NCBI GenBank assembly: GCA_018873225.1
Contig: JAEILZ010000002.1
Location: forward strand, 930,001 to 994,000
DNA: 64,000 nt
Source of the DNA: [Phialemoniopsis] sp. UDSM-2020
Taxonomy: Eukaryota > Ascomycota > Sordariomycetes > Thyridiales > Thyridiaceae
Direction of reading: 5' to 3'
Below are positions 11,587-22,535 of this stretch, piece after piece. Within the stretch, counting starts at the first letter, position 1. Every line of letters starts with the position of its first letter. The notes beneath the pieces were generated by a model. That model did not search any database. It saw only the letters and a program-made list of their open reading frames with translations, and was not told where the DNA came from. Made by a program: the position numbers and the translations under genes.

Positions 11587-13471
11587 GATAAAGTACATGA
11601 ATAATGAAACTGCATCTGCCGAGTACAACCGAACAGGTCCCAATAATATTACAAACTCAGGGCGCATGCCTCGTAGTATGGTGCCAATATCCGCCCTCCG
11701 CCCTGTCCTTTGCTCTTCAGACTGGATCTTCTCAACGAGTATGCAGTTATACTGGTAGTGTTGCCCAGCATGGTCGTAGTCTCGTATCTTCCGCAGCGAC
11801 CAGTCGCGGTAGATTGAATCCCTGCCCTCAATAGCGGCCATCATGAGTGGGATTGGCCACATCTTGGTCTGTGGCGTGTCCGACTTGGCCAGCCCGAGTT
11901 GTCCATGCATCTGCTCAACGACGCGGACGATTGCTGTGGCGTACTCGTCTGCGGCATAGAGGGGCTCATTGGGCATGCATATCCGAGAGTAGTATATCTC
12001 GACAGCATTGTACAAAGCCGTTGTGCTGAGCAGTGTCGACAGGATGCGCTTCTCTGATGCCAGTTTAGCATCGATACTTGATAAAACCTAGACATAGTTA
12101 GCTGTGTTAACACGGAGTAGGTTCTCATCTGCGAGTTACCTCTTTTATCTGGTCCAAAGAGGATCTGATGCGATCTCTAACGGACTGATTACCATCGCCG
12201 CCAGCCTCTCGTGAGAGTTCCCCAAACAGGGCAACAAGGCGGGTCAGAGCAGTTGAGAGCGGCAGGTGTGCATCGTCTCTCAGCTTTTCCCTGGATGGAT
12301 ATAGCACGCGGTACTCGCGCTGCAACAACCCCCTCGTGGCAAGAATAGCATGCAGTACCCCTGGCTCCCCTCCCATGGCCTCGATGAGCGCGCCAGTCCC
12401 GGTCCCGAATGCCGAAGCTCGAGCGTCTAAGAAGCAAAACCAACAAGAGACAGTGACAGACAGACCATCTTGGTGATGGTTGTAATTCGCACGCGTGAGG
12501 ATGACCATGAAGCGAATCAGGCGTCTGAGCTGCTCAGGACGACATGACACATGGTCGGTAGAGGCGAGGAAATACAACGCTACCACGATCGCGTCGAGGT
12601 CATCCTCAAGCTCTAGCCTAGCTGAGAGGACATCAGATTCTTGAATTGGGGTGGCGAAAGGCACGTCTATATCCGTGTCAATTCGGGTCTGAATTTCCGC
12701 CAAGCACCTCTCGTAGTGATGGTTGGAGTTTTCCAGCGAATCTATCGCCCCGGAGAAGTGCAGATGGGCAGATGTCCAAGCGTACAAAGCAGTCAGAACG
12801 AAAGGGTGACTGGTCGTGAAGCGGTTGTAAAAGTGCATGTGGAGGTTCCATCCTGTATCCTTGGAGCTGTAGCGACCAGTCAGGTTGCTGGTGTAGTACT
12901 GCGCGAGGAAGTGGTCAGGCACGTCCTGCGACTTGGTACTGCTAGCTTCAGTCTTTGCGGGTGACGACTTTTCCTGAGACGCCGGTGCAGGAAGTGCCGG
13001 AGATGCACGCCGATCTGCAGGCGCTACAGCGACAGGCGGAGGCGCTTGATCCTGTCCGGCTATGTCCAAGGTCATGAACAGGTCGTCTTCGCCTTGCGAG
13101 GGGCTCGACTCGCCGACATTGTGGATGTAGCCCTCGAACAGGTCGTCGACCCATGGTGTGATGTTGGGGTCGAAGTCAAAAGTCACGTCCTCCGGAAAGG
13201 AGAACCAATTCTGCACCAACCCAGTGGGGTCCAGTGGTACAGGAGGAGCCGCGTCTACTGCTTGTGTCACCGGCTGCGCGGGAGACTCTGACGTCTTTCT
13301 CCTTTTCGGCCTTGTTGATCGTTCAACGATGCTCTGCGTCTCGTCTTGAAATGTGATGGGGATGTTGGACGCGTCCCACGAGCACTTCACGTGGGAACGT
13401 CGGCATGGGGAACACCTCGGGCGCAGAGTATCACAGTCGAGTCCCCGCCGGTCGCAGGTCAGACACGACAT
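11581..13471 (-). CDS. Zn(II)2Cys6 transcription factor
   Basis: Exons 13471-12140 and 12087-11581 join without a phase break to 612 residues. A complete zinc cluster (C-x2-C-x6-C-x5-C-x2-C-x6-C) begins at residue 3 ('CLTCDRRGLDC...'), followed by a basic PKRRK segment. A Pro/Gln/Ser-rich middle leads into a helical C-terminal domain like those of fungal catabolic activators. The gene is convergent with lamB and shares the 6-bp TCATGA in which both stop codons lie. Its position makes it the best candidate for the pathway-specific lam activator, in the role AmdR plays in A. nidulans, but no orthology to AmdR is claimed. Confidence 0.85.
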
Positions 13472-14076
13472 AGTTTGCGGTGATTAGAACATCGCTCTTT
13501 GTTGCGTACAGACTTGAAGCCCTTAGGGAACGAGATTCAGCTGAACACCCAGCTCGGATGATGGGGGAGATAAGGTTGACAATTGTATCACGCGAGTTGA
13601 ACCCCACTAATTTAGCCACCCCCTCCCCTAAAAAAGAATCAGGCTTAGTCAAGGCTGCCTTAGGGGAGTTGCCAAGCATTCACGAAACTTCCTTGAGTAA
13701 TTACACCAAAACCTGAGAGACTAACAATTGAACATGTTTACATTAAGTGCAGCAGTGCATTGAATCTGTCGGAAATCACACCTGCTCGCTTGCTCCATAT
13801 GTTTAACAGAGGGACAATGAAACAAGGATCCCAGGGTTGTCCTAGCACAATTCAAAAAAACGCAGTGAAAATGATTATGATACGTATTTATCCTGCCATT
13901 TGACGTTTGATAAGCTCGGTCCAATCTAAACATTGCAACTATGACATGTTGAGACAGTTACTGCTTCGCCACGGCAGCCATGTTATGAGTTGACAGGTAA
14001 GTAGATTACAGTTGCATGCGATCTGTTCCTCCAGCAAGGTACCCAAACAGCCTGGTCACATCACGGTTGCCTTGAT
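13472..14076. other. Intergenic, no gene seen
   Basis: About 600 bp of AT-richer sequence hold the promoter of the upstream regulator and the 3' flank of the MFS gene. Short open frames here have no recognisable content. Confidence 0.4.
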
Positions 14077-16170
14077 TTACCATCGATAGCGGAAGCCAGG
14101 CTGCTCCCAATCAGTCAAATCCATGAGCTCAGAGCCCTCTTGAGTATGACCTCCAGCCTCAGCCTCACGCTTGTCACGGCGACGGTTCTGGACGATGAGC
14201 CAGGCCCTTTGTGTTTATGTCAGCACTGGTGCTATTGATGTTCATCTATCGTGTGAAGCTTACATAAGAATTAGCTCCATGACAATCTGGAGAGATACTG
14301 CGGAGTAGAATGCTCGGAATGCGGTCGGATAGCGCGGGGCCTCGGAAGGCTTGAAGAATTGCGGTCCACAGAACTGGCCGATACAGTAGCCCAAGAACAT
14401 CATGACCTGTTCGCACCGATCAGCATATGTGGGTGGTCAATGGAGAAACGAGACAATAAATGCTTACACCTGCAGTTGCTTTTTTCGTAAAGCCGCCGAT
14501 ATTGGACGACACCATGCTCATGCCAATACCGAATGACACCGTGCTCACGTACATCGCTGAGGACAAGTCAGCTACACCCATGGCAAGAATGTCGAGCGAT
14601 TACTTACAGTAGAAGGCTCCCAGACGAGAATGAGTCGCATTGTTCGGAAGGTCTATGATTGATCAGTCACATGTCTATCGTTGGTGATACCTAAACTTAC
14701 TGTCGATCAGGACGGCGCCGACGAGGCAAACAATGTTACTAGCGACCATCATAAGACACCTAGAGTTCATGACACGTCCGCAAAACCAGCCACTATACTC
14801 TTTGATTAGCAGTCGATCAGAAAGAAGACAACGATGAGATAAGACTTACGCGAAAACATTAGAGACCAAATGAATTGCATTTGATGGCATCGACATCAGC
14901 GTAGACTCGCGGCTAGAGTAGCCCATGCCAGTCAAGACGATTTTAGAGAACTGGTATTGATTAGCGACATTAACAAAACTGCGACAGCGTCGGGTCCTAC
15001 CGAGGTGAATCCTCCGCCTTGAAGTGTCTGCAGGAAGGCATTGAGGGCGAGCAACCACGGCTGTGGATCCTTGAGACACTCGATGACCTGGTGTACCTTG
15101 TACTCGCGGTTCTCAATGCCTGTGTGGTTCGTAACAACCTGGTATTGTTAGCCAAAGTACTCAAGAGAAAAGGTTGTTCTACCATACTCTTGCCACAGCG
15201 ACCTTCCTCTCCCGTTCCGTAAAAAACCAAGCCTTCATAGGTGAAGTCGGAACACCAAACATGACAATGATTCCCCATACCATGGTGATGGGACCAAAGA
15301 CGAGATAGATGATCTGTTTCAAGGTTAGTTTAAGGCTTAGCCCTGGCACCGCGGACATGCGTTGCCCTTACCTGCCAGATAGAGTATTTGCTGCGTGTGA
15401 ATTCTTCGCCCGAGACTCCGTAGGATATCGCATCTGCAATGAATGCGCCCACAGCAGAGCCAGACCACCAGAACATGGCCCGGAATGGCTGCTCGTCTCT
15501 GGTCCAGTACTGACCCACGAGGATAGTCAAGATCGGTGACATACAGGTTTCGAAGACGCCGAGGAATACGCGGTTGACACAGAGCGTTGCAAAGTTCTTG
15601 GTGAAGGCAGTCGTTGTCGTGGTGAGGCCCCAGAGAAGAATCATGGTCCCGAAATATCGGCCGATGGGAAGCTTCTGCATGAGGATCGAGCTTGGGTACT
15701 GCCAAACAAAATATCCCAGATAGAAGATTGACGACGACCAGTTGTATTGTCGACCAACGAGGTTCTGTTATCAATCAGTGGTTGTTGTGGCAAACTGAAT
15801 TACTTGAGACCTACAAGGTCTTCCTGAATGCCAAAGATGGAGGCCTCGGAAAGAGCAACCTTATCCATGTAGTTGAGAATCCAGGTGGTCATCATCTGTA
15901 TTCGCGACTTGAATTAGCCTTGAGATGGTAAGACTGATACTGAGAACAAACCATTGGTAGGAGGATAAGGTCAAGCTTCCAGCGCACGCGGTTGGACTCC
16001 TTGCTGCTGAAGACGAAGCTCTCTGGATGCCCATTGAACATCTCTAACGCGTCATCGTGACCTGCTGGCAGGACCTGAGGCTTCTCGTCCATAACAACAG
16101 AGTCTGTGACACCCTGCCCAACACTTGCATGAGTGTTGACTGGGTTGACAGCTTTGGTCTTGTCGTCCAT
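14077..16170 (-). CDS. MFS transporter, Dal5/allantoate permease-like (anion:cation symporter)
   Basis: The gene starts at 16170 and ends at 14077, with about eight introns. The joined product, about 500 residues, is continuous. A polar N-terminal tail of roughly 70 residues is followed by 12 predicted membrane segments. Family landmarks include 'TTWILNYMDKVALSEASI' in TM1, 'QYNWSSSIFYLGYFVWQYPSS' region (TM2), 'NRVFLGVFETCMSPIL', 'MVWGIIVMFGVPTSP', and a C-terminal '...FRYRW', which closely mimics Dal5-type endings. Such carriers import ureides, small carboxylates, vitamins or dipeptides at the plasma membrane. Its position between the lam region and the Ntn hydrolase suggests a second importer in the same nitrogen-scavenging neighbourhood. 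The substrate is unknown. Confidence 0.85.
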
Positions 16171-16735
16171 GATGTAGTCTTCGGTAGTCTTGGATGAAGC
16201 TGGGAAATCTAGTTGAGCGATGAATGTGATGGGTTCAAGACACGCATGGTCAGCTCCGGAGAGAGGCGATCCTGACTTGTTTTAAATACATCCTTCACAC
16301 GCAGATAGCCCTGACGTTACCCCAGGATACGAATGCAGAGAGTGAGGGAGAGATAGCAACTTCCCCGCAACACGTAATAGAAGAACTTCGCTGAAAAGGC
16401 TGGATGAGGCAAAGGACGTCGGATCGCCCCGTCGTCCTCTTTGGGACGGATTTGCGACCAATGAGCTTGTTGTAGCCTGCTCCACTTGGGGCACGATAGC
16501 CTCTTATCGCGACCGTTTTGGGAAGAAGTGCTAGTTAGCGCATCGCCGACTCGTCCATTTTGGGCCATTTTTGCGACGAGTGATCCACACGTTGAGGAAC
16601 ACGATGTCTGTGTAAGTCATCAAGCTACTAGACGCCCCTGGAAGCTTGGTAATGATTTCAGTATAAGTACTGCTCCATGAAGCAGAGACGTAGTTCACCG
16701 ACAAGAAAGTGTTAGCTGCCAAGCAAATATTGAAA
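16171..16735. promoter_or_regulatory. Divergent promoter, MFS/Ntn hydrolase
   Basis: The 565 bp between divergent starts contain an imperfect direct repeat (16423-16459 and 16542-16577; shared core elements ATCGCC, TCGTCC, TTTGGG and TTGCGAC). A CGG-N6-CCG pair lies at 16421-16432 inside copy 1, close to the TCGG-N6-CCGA form described for the purine regulator UaY. A TATAAGTA element lies near 16664, about 70 bp before the hydrolase ATG. Confidence 0.45.
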
Positions 16736-18133
16736 ATGGGATCTCTCGAACAAGAAACAACTATTAGCCCCTCTGTCTACCAACATATTGTCGTCGAGGG
16801 CTTGCCCTACGACAGGGGCGTGTCCCACGGTACACAAGTGAAGGACAAGATCCATACCAATATCGCTTACTACAAGCTTCCGGGAAAACTTCCGTGCTGG
16901 TGAGTCTTCCTTCCCCTGGCCATGCTCCTTTCTGGCTCCTGAGTGACTGACGGACTGGCATCCCCTAGGTCGATATGCTCCAGAATCATCAACGATGTTT
17001 ACCTACCCGCCTTCGAAAAGCTCTGGCCGTCGGGCCTTGAAGAGCTTCGAGGTATCGCAGATGGCGCCGGCGTCCCTCTTGAGGAGATCATCATGCTCAA
17101 TGCCCGATACGACCTCGCGAGAACAATGTACAAGCTGAAAGACAGCGGAAGAGAAGACCCTCAACAGAACATCAGCGACGGTACCAACGATAACGAGCTC
17201 GCCAACGAATGTACGAGCGGCTTCTTTACACCCAAGGCCACCGAGTCAGGCGACTCGTTGGCTGTACAGAACTGGGACATGTCAAACCACCTCCACGAAC
17301 AAGACCTGGTCATCTACCTCGAGGTCCACCCCCACCCGTCTGAGAAGATACCAGCCATGTTCATCCTCACCGAGGCAGGTCAACTTATCCGCACCGGCAT
17401 GAACGCCGCGGGTCTAGCCGTCACGGCCAACTCGCTGCTCTGCACGACCGACTACATCCCCATCCCCTACACTGACCGCGACGGCGTCTTTCAGGACGTT
17501 GCCATCAAGCCAGCGCTGCCGTTCTCGCTTGCCCGGCGGGTTTTCCTCGAGTACTCGACCTACTCCGAAGGTCTCGTCGCCATCAATGCATTCCCGCGCC
17601 ACGTCTCGGGCAACCTGCATGTTTCGACAGGCGAAGGGTTCGGTATGGCGCTCGAGGTGGCGCCCGACCGCCTGTATAAGTACTATGGCGACATCGACGA
17701 CAACTACGTCCTGCACAGCAACCATTTTGTGGCCGAAGGCTTCAACGGACGAGACGGCGTGCGCGATCGCTACCCGGGTGGGAGCAGCTGGTTCCGCATG
17801 CGGCGCGCCGAGGTTGGGGTTAGGCCTTTCAAGGACGGGCAACTGAATCTCGAGCGCATCCACTCGGCCTACTCGGACCACCTGAGCTACCCCGAGAGCC
17901 TGTGCCAGCACCCCAACTTCGGAGCTAGGAATGCACCTAGCAATGCGATGACAGGGTACACATCCAAGCTTAGCATGACAGTTGCGTTCGTCGTGTACAA
18001 CCTGACGCAAAAGACAATCACTGTTTGCAAGGGACCACCTTGCCAGGGTCACCTGCAGGTCTTTAAGTTGGAAGAGCGGGCGGAGAACAAGAAGTTGGCA
18101 GCACCATCGAAGCGTATTCAAGTCTCTCAATAG
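16736..18133 (+). CDS. Acyl-CoA:6-APA acyltransferase-like Ntn hydrolase (peptidase family C45)
   Basis: Two exons (16736-16899, 16969-18133) give 442 residues. The segment 'LEEIIMLNARYDLAR' followed by 'ECTSGFF' is the hallmark of the isopenicillin N acyltransferase family. In that family the precursor cuts itself before a cysteine, which then becomes the N-terminal nucleophile. Here that residue is Cys136. 'QNWDM' just downstream, 'TEAGQLIRTGMNAAGLAVTANSL' region and 'NHFV' further on also fit. The usual fungal proteins are about 350-400 residues; this one has an extended segment before the cleavage site. No pcbAB or pcbC lies nearby, so penicillin synthesis is unlikely. A hydrolase or acyltransferase acting on an amide, possibly in nitrogen acquisition, is more plausible. 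No peroxisomal SKL-type C-terminus is seen (ends VSQ). Confidence 0.8.
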
Positions 18134-18355
18134 GTGAAAGATGATAAAAAAGGATGATTTCGTCATGCACATGAGATAAATGACATGGGTTGACGGCCAG
18201 CATCGCTAAGAGCCGAGTGTATTCCTTAGAAGTCTATTCTAAATCCAAAAGAGTGAAAGTGTCCAAATTGAACCGACATCCCATGCCAAGACCCGCCCAC
18301 CGACGCCGATTGCAATGCATATGAAATAAGTTACATCGGTGCATTAAAAGTACAT

Positions 18356-18898
18356 TTAGTAAGGGCGGCGGCCGCACAGGCGGTTGGCCATGTCGCTGAC
18401 GTAGTCGTTGGTGGCACCCTTGCCGTCGCTCAGGTTGTTGGGGTTGCAGCTGCCAGAGTTGTAGCAGCGGAACGACTTGTAGATGCACTCGGCGTCGTTC
18501 TTGTTGCCGTTCTCGCGGAGGTTGGCCTTGAAGTGCTTGGTGCCGGCGCGGATCATCGAGGTGATCTGGTCCTGGCTGAGGCCGTGCTTGCCGGGGAAGC
18601 CGGGGCTGCCGTCGCACTGCATCAGGCCGGCGGTGCCGTGGCCGTCGCCGTTGGTCGTGGTCTTGACGCCGACGTTGCCGGTGCTCTCCTGCATGATGAT
18701 GCAGAAGATGATGCGCTCCTCGACGCCCTCCTCCTTGGAGACCTTGGTGACGCCGTTCTTGATGCGGGTGATGTCGTCGTGGGTGTTGCCGGTCTGGCCC
18801 ATCTCGCCCTTGTTGATGTCGAAGATGTGCTGGAAGTCCTTCCACTGGTCCTTGCCAGGGAAGTTCTTGGCGGGGCCGGAGTAGTGCTGGAAACCCAT
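18356..18898 (-). CDS. Lysozyme/lytic transglycosylase-like small protein
   Basis: This is a single-exon 180-residue protein. 'IIMQESTGNVG' (Glu71 candidate catalytic acid) followed by 'TAGLMQCDG' (GLMQ at 91-94) reproduces the spacing and wording of the SLT/goose-lysozyme active-site signature (ES...GLMQ). Four cysteines lie in the second half. No N-terminal hydrophobic signal is seen (it starts MGFQHYSGP), so export would have to be non-classical, or the gene may lack an upstream signal exon. Third codon positions are almost entirely G or C, in contrast to the AT-rich flanks. It probably binds or cuts peptidoglycan or chitin-like polymers; the substrate is unproven. Confidence 0.65.
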   Translation of the reverse strand: MGFQHYSGPAKNFPGKDQWKDFQHIFDINKGEMGQTGNTHDDITRIKNGVTKVSKEEGVEERIIFCIIMQESTGNVGVKTTTNGDGHGTAGLMQCDGSPGFPGKHGLSQDQITSMIRAGTKHFKANLRENGNKNDAECIYKSFRCYNSGSCNPNNLSDGKGATNDYVSDMANRLCGRRPY

Positions 18899-20702
18899 TT
18901 TGGATAAGTTGTAAAGTGTTGATAGACTTTAAAGGTCTTAAAAGGGTATGATAAAGCTGTGTATGTTGGTTGTGGTTGAAGTTGCTGTTGTGGATGAATA
19001 ATTCGGACATGAAATTGGTAGGCAACTATGCTGTCTTATATACACAGAACACCTGGGGAGCTCAAGTTGACAAATTGCGGACATATTGTTCATGGCAGCC
19101 AGATGTTATTTTGGGCGAGGCTTCTCGGACTTGTGATCCCCGTTGTTGTAAGCTGAATGAGACAGGCGTAGTCCTCCGAAATTAGGAGGGTGGTGTAAGC
19201 TGACGGGGAAGATTCGGCCAATGTAATCGAACAAGCCCCCTCGGAACACGTCAACTCCGATGGACTCAACTGTCCCGTCAAGGCATGATCGCAATCCATT
19301 ATGGAAGATCCAAGTATTTTACATTGATTATAGCTGTCAATTACACGCAACAAGCCATGTCGGCCATCCATAGGAGATTAGGTCGACAGTAGTGCAGTGA
19401 GGCAATTACGATGCCGCCGAATGTCCGCTCCGGAAGAAGTGTCGAGGGACCGCAGATAGAGTGCTGACTGTTCCTGGCTCGAATTATTTCTAGCCTGTCA
19501 GAACGCCGTATCACCTCGATCTCTTAAACGCCATGCTTGTATGTCAGAAGCGGTTTCGCTGCGCCCCTTCTTCTCACCTTTGCTCTTGCACTGCTGATGC
19601 GGAAGCGTCTGGCTCAGCCAATAAAGGGGCGAAGCGAATTTCCGGCCAATCGAACACATTCTCTTCTACCCTTCTCCAGAAGTGAGCGATCATGTGCGGA
19701 TTGTCTTGTCCAACCCTTCCTTTGGAGGATCGTGTCTGGCGCCTTTATCCTTTATCGATAAGCCCAAACCTGCGCATGATTTACCTGGAAGCGGCAACCT
19801 TTTTCACTCGCAATTGTGTCACGAGCGTCGAGTGTCACTGAGGCGCAACTTACCTAGAAACCAGATGACAGATCCGTCATGGAAGGATATCTATTTTCTT
19901 TCGTCTTTGGCCGTTTCACCCTCTTGCCTCTGTTGATTCTCGCTCTCAATGTTGGGCTTAGTCTCTCCCGACTAAGACGACAAGATATCTGTTGGACAAA
20001 ACTGTACGCGCAAAATGTTAGAAAGATCAGAGAGGGTCTGAAAATCTGATTCCCGGGACATGAAAAGCATGACAAGCCACGAGGAGTTCACAGTCAGGGA
20101 CGCCACGGAGTTCCTAGTGCTGACGGACAACCCATTCCAGCCAACGACATCCGTAAGTCATCCAATATTGCAACGCTGCTGCATAAGTGATGCAAGTTGG
20201 CTCGAAAGTTTCGTTGAAAGCCGTTGGGAGTCTAGGCCTTATCCCAGGGTTTTGGGTCCTCAGCCAAGCCACATTTCCCAATTCAGCAACCGTATGGAAA
20301 TACTCAAGATCTCATACGTGTGAACAGACTTCCCAGCTGCGATGTCAACACCTCCCGGTGAAGCCACTGTGATTATGGCCGGATCTGGGGAAGCTGTCAG
20401 CAGCCCACGATGTGCATCGTTGACTTTCAAACCAGCGAAAGAGCTGGGTGATGACCGATATCAGCTGCGGCATGGCCCATCCGGTATGGTCGGTGTCAAC
20501 TCTTGAGCTGAGGCCAAGCGCCCAGTCTATCGGGCTTTCCGTTGGACGTGTTGGCACTGAGAGAATGGAGCAACTGTTGAAGATAAAAGGCTCGGCAATC
20601 TGCAAAACAAAAAAAGACGCATGTATCAAACGATTCGAGTAGCCTCCCACACATAGATCAAGTAATTCAACGAAAACCTATCCTCTGGCTATTACCGTCG
20701 CA
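18899..20702. other. 1.8-kb gene-poor stretch
   Basis: Apart from the promoter of the lysozyme-like gene, I see no supportable gene. A few frames of 60-100 codons occur on both strands with no domains, no consistent splice partners and no signal peptides. It could hold decayed sequence. Confidence 0.35.
19036..19042 (-). promoter_or_regulatory. TATA box of the lysozyme-like gene
   Basis: TATATAA on the minus strand lies about 140 bp upstream of the ATG at 18898, inside an AT-rich leader. It is similar in distance to TATA elements before the AA9 and crystallin-like genes. Confidence 0.45.
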
Positions 20703-21609
20703 ATGAGACTCGAAATCCACGTCGCCTTTCTCTTAGCTGTCGTTGAGGCCTCGGTGCTTCAGGGACGCGCTTGCAATGCCAACAACTGCGCTCGCGCTGT
20801 CACGGGTACCCGTACTGGCAAGTTGCCTGCGGAGGCTTCTCGACAGGCCGACTGCTCCAGCTTTATGCGCACAACTATAACTCCGGACCCAACGTCAGTG
20901 TTCACGCTGCTATTTGCTTCAGGCATGTCCATGCATTAACCTGGTCCTCACTTCAGAACATCCACCATCACCGAGTACACTACCGTTTCCCAGACAATCT
21001 ACAACAAACGCGCCGTCACCGTCATTCCAACAGCTGTTCCGACCTATGCCTCCGCCTGTCCTAATGCAGCGGCTTATTCTTCCGCATGCAGTTGCTGGGG
21101 CATCACAGCTACCGTCACCACCGCACCAACTCCGACTGTGTACACAACGACCACGTCTACCTTCGTGAGCACTACAACCGTGGGTCAATGCGAAGGCGCT
21201 GTCGCACACGGGTGCGGCGTGCTACCTAGCTGCTCTGATGACTCCAGCTATGCTTGCTTCTGCGGCGTTACTCCTGAAGGCAAGTTATGGACGACACCGT
21301 TTCATGTCTCTCTTCTTCCCGGCTAACCCAAAACCAGGCACTGGATTCTGTGTAAAGGTCCGCCATGCCGCAAAGTGCGCAGAATTCCCGTCATGTGGGG
21401 ATGGCCAACCACCATGTCAGCCGGGCTCCAAGTGCCTGGCGCCTGGCAACACATGTTGCCTTACTGGCATCTGTGTCCTCGATGTGGAGGGGATGTGTCC
21501 CAGGCCTGGCCTCCTGTTCCGCAAATCGCTCTTTAAAGCGTCACTGCCGGAGCGTCGAGATAGCGAGGGCGACATACTGATTGAACTGTCACCTCCAAGC
21601 AGCATCTGA
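20703..21609 (+). CDS. Secreted cysteine- and threonine-rich protein, function unknown
   Basis: Three exons (20703-20893, 20957-21279, 21338-21609) give 261 residues in one frame. Residues 1-22 form a signal peptide. A tail of the first exon contains paired cysteines. The middle is Thr/Ser/Val-rich ('TTTTSTFVSTTTV'), typical of O-glycosylated wall linkers. The C-terminal half has many cysteines, including 'CGDGQPPCQPGSKC' and 'GNTCCLTGIC', a pattern of small disulphide-knit carbohydrate-binding or effector modules. The second intron uses a GC donor (GAAG|GCAAGT) with a CTAAC branch site and CAG acceptor. The last 45 residues are charged and without cysteines. I do not recognise a named family. 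Confidence 0.7.
21280..21337 (+). other. GC-AG intron
   Basis: The donor reads AAG|GCAAGT, the consensus for the minor GC class. The branch-like GCTAAC and acceptor CCAG follow at normal distances. GT alternatives nearby break the frame across a conserved-looking Cys-rich segment. Confidence 0.6.
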
Positions 21610-22535
21610 TCGATCACGGCGATCATAAAAAGCGTGCCTTCGGTGCTTGGATTGAGGAAAGGCCTCGTGTTCTTCTACCTGTTGTCGTCTTTTCTACTTA
21701 AATCTCCTCTTGACGCCATGATCTGGAATGGTTACGACCAAAGATACAGCTGCTTTGAAGTAAAACCTGGTTTCAGACACCGATATGTGACCAATGTGTC
21801 CCAGTGATCCATGTTCCCCGTCATGCAGATAGATGTACAGCCACGTTGCGCATTGTTAGGGAGCTCGGTCTTCGTTCTTGATGTTTACGTAGCATGTCTA
21901 CCGATTGCCGAGGCCAACGACGGAGGCAAATCGAATTTTCCATCTGGACGCGAAGTTCTCGGCGTTACCCGGCCGGTACAACAAGCCGTTTCTGCCGGCT
22001 GATATTGCGCGTAAATAGAGCAGAACCGGGGTCAGCCAACCGCAGCGCGACGATCTGCCGTGGACCGCCCTCGTGCTCGTCCCGTGTAAATGAAATATTG
22101 TGGGGATCCCACCTCGACACGACTCGATTCTGGGGCAGACCGGGGGCATGCCTCCTAACTCCATTGCCATCGATATTATTTCTCACCCTCGATGGCTCGC
22201 TGGCCATACAGCTGACCCACGGTATCCAGCGGTTCAAGCAAGAAAAATGTGCGCAGTAATGTGTGCCCGCCGCCGAAGGCGAATGGCAACCCAAGGCCTA
22301 GGCACTCTGCGGCGAAGGTAGTCTCCATCCGGCTCGCTGATTAAATGGTAACCCTACAGTGCTCAGCAGGGCCGATACTTTGATATGCCGGTTATATACC
22401 CCCTTCCTTGGAAGCGCTCGAGTTCGTGGAGGGATATAATATGCCTCATAGATCCTGCTTGGCACGTTCGTGGGCTGTTGTGACGTTTTCTCATCCAGCC
22501 CTTTGAATCGTCGTGGAACAGTCATCACAGCCACA
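21610..22535. promoter_or_regulatory. Intergenic; AA9 promoter with TATA box
   Basis: About 930 bp lie between the Cys-rich gene and the AA9 gene. TATATA at 22393-22398 lies 138 bp before the AA9 ATG. No other gene is supportable. Confidence 0.45.

Noticed and set aside
16736..18133. Penicillin biosynthesis cluster
   Set aside because: Only a C45-family homologue is present; no NRPS (pcbAB) or IPNS (pcbC) gene is seen in the window.
17414..18172. 252-codon open frame antisense to the Ntn hydrolase
   Set aside because: It is fully antisense to a well-supported exon with high G/C third positions, which removes stop codons on the other strand. No start context or domain was found.
18234..19025. 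263-codon frame overlapping the lysozyme-like gene
   Set aside because: Same strand, other frame. Its product is His/Arg/Gln-rich low-complexity, a shadow of the GC-biased real gene.
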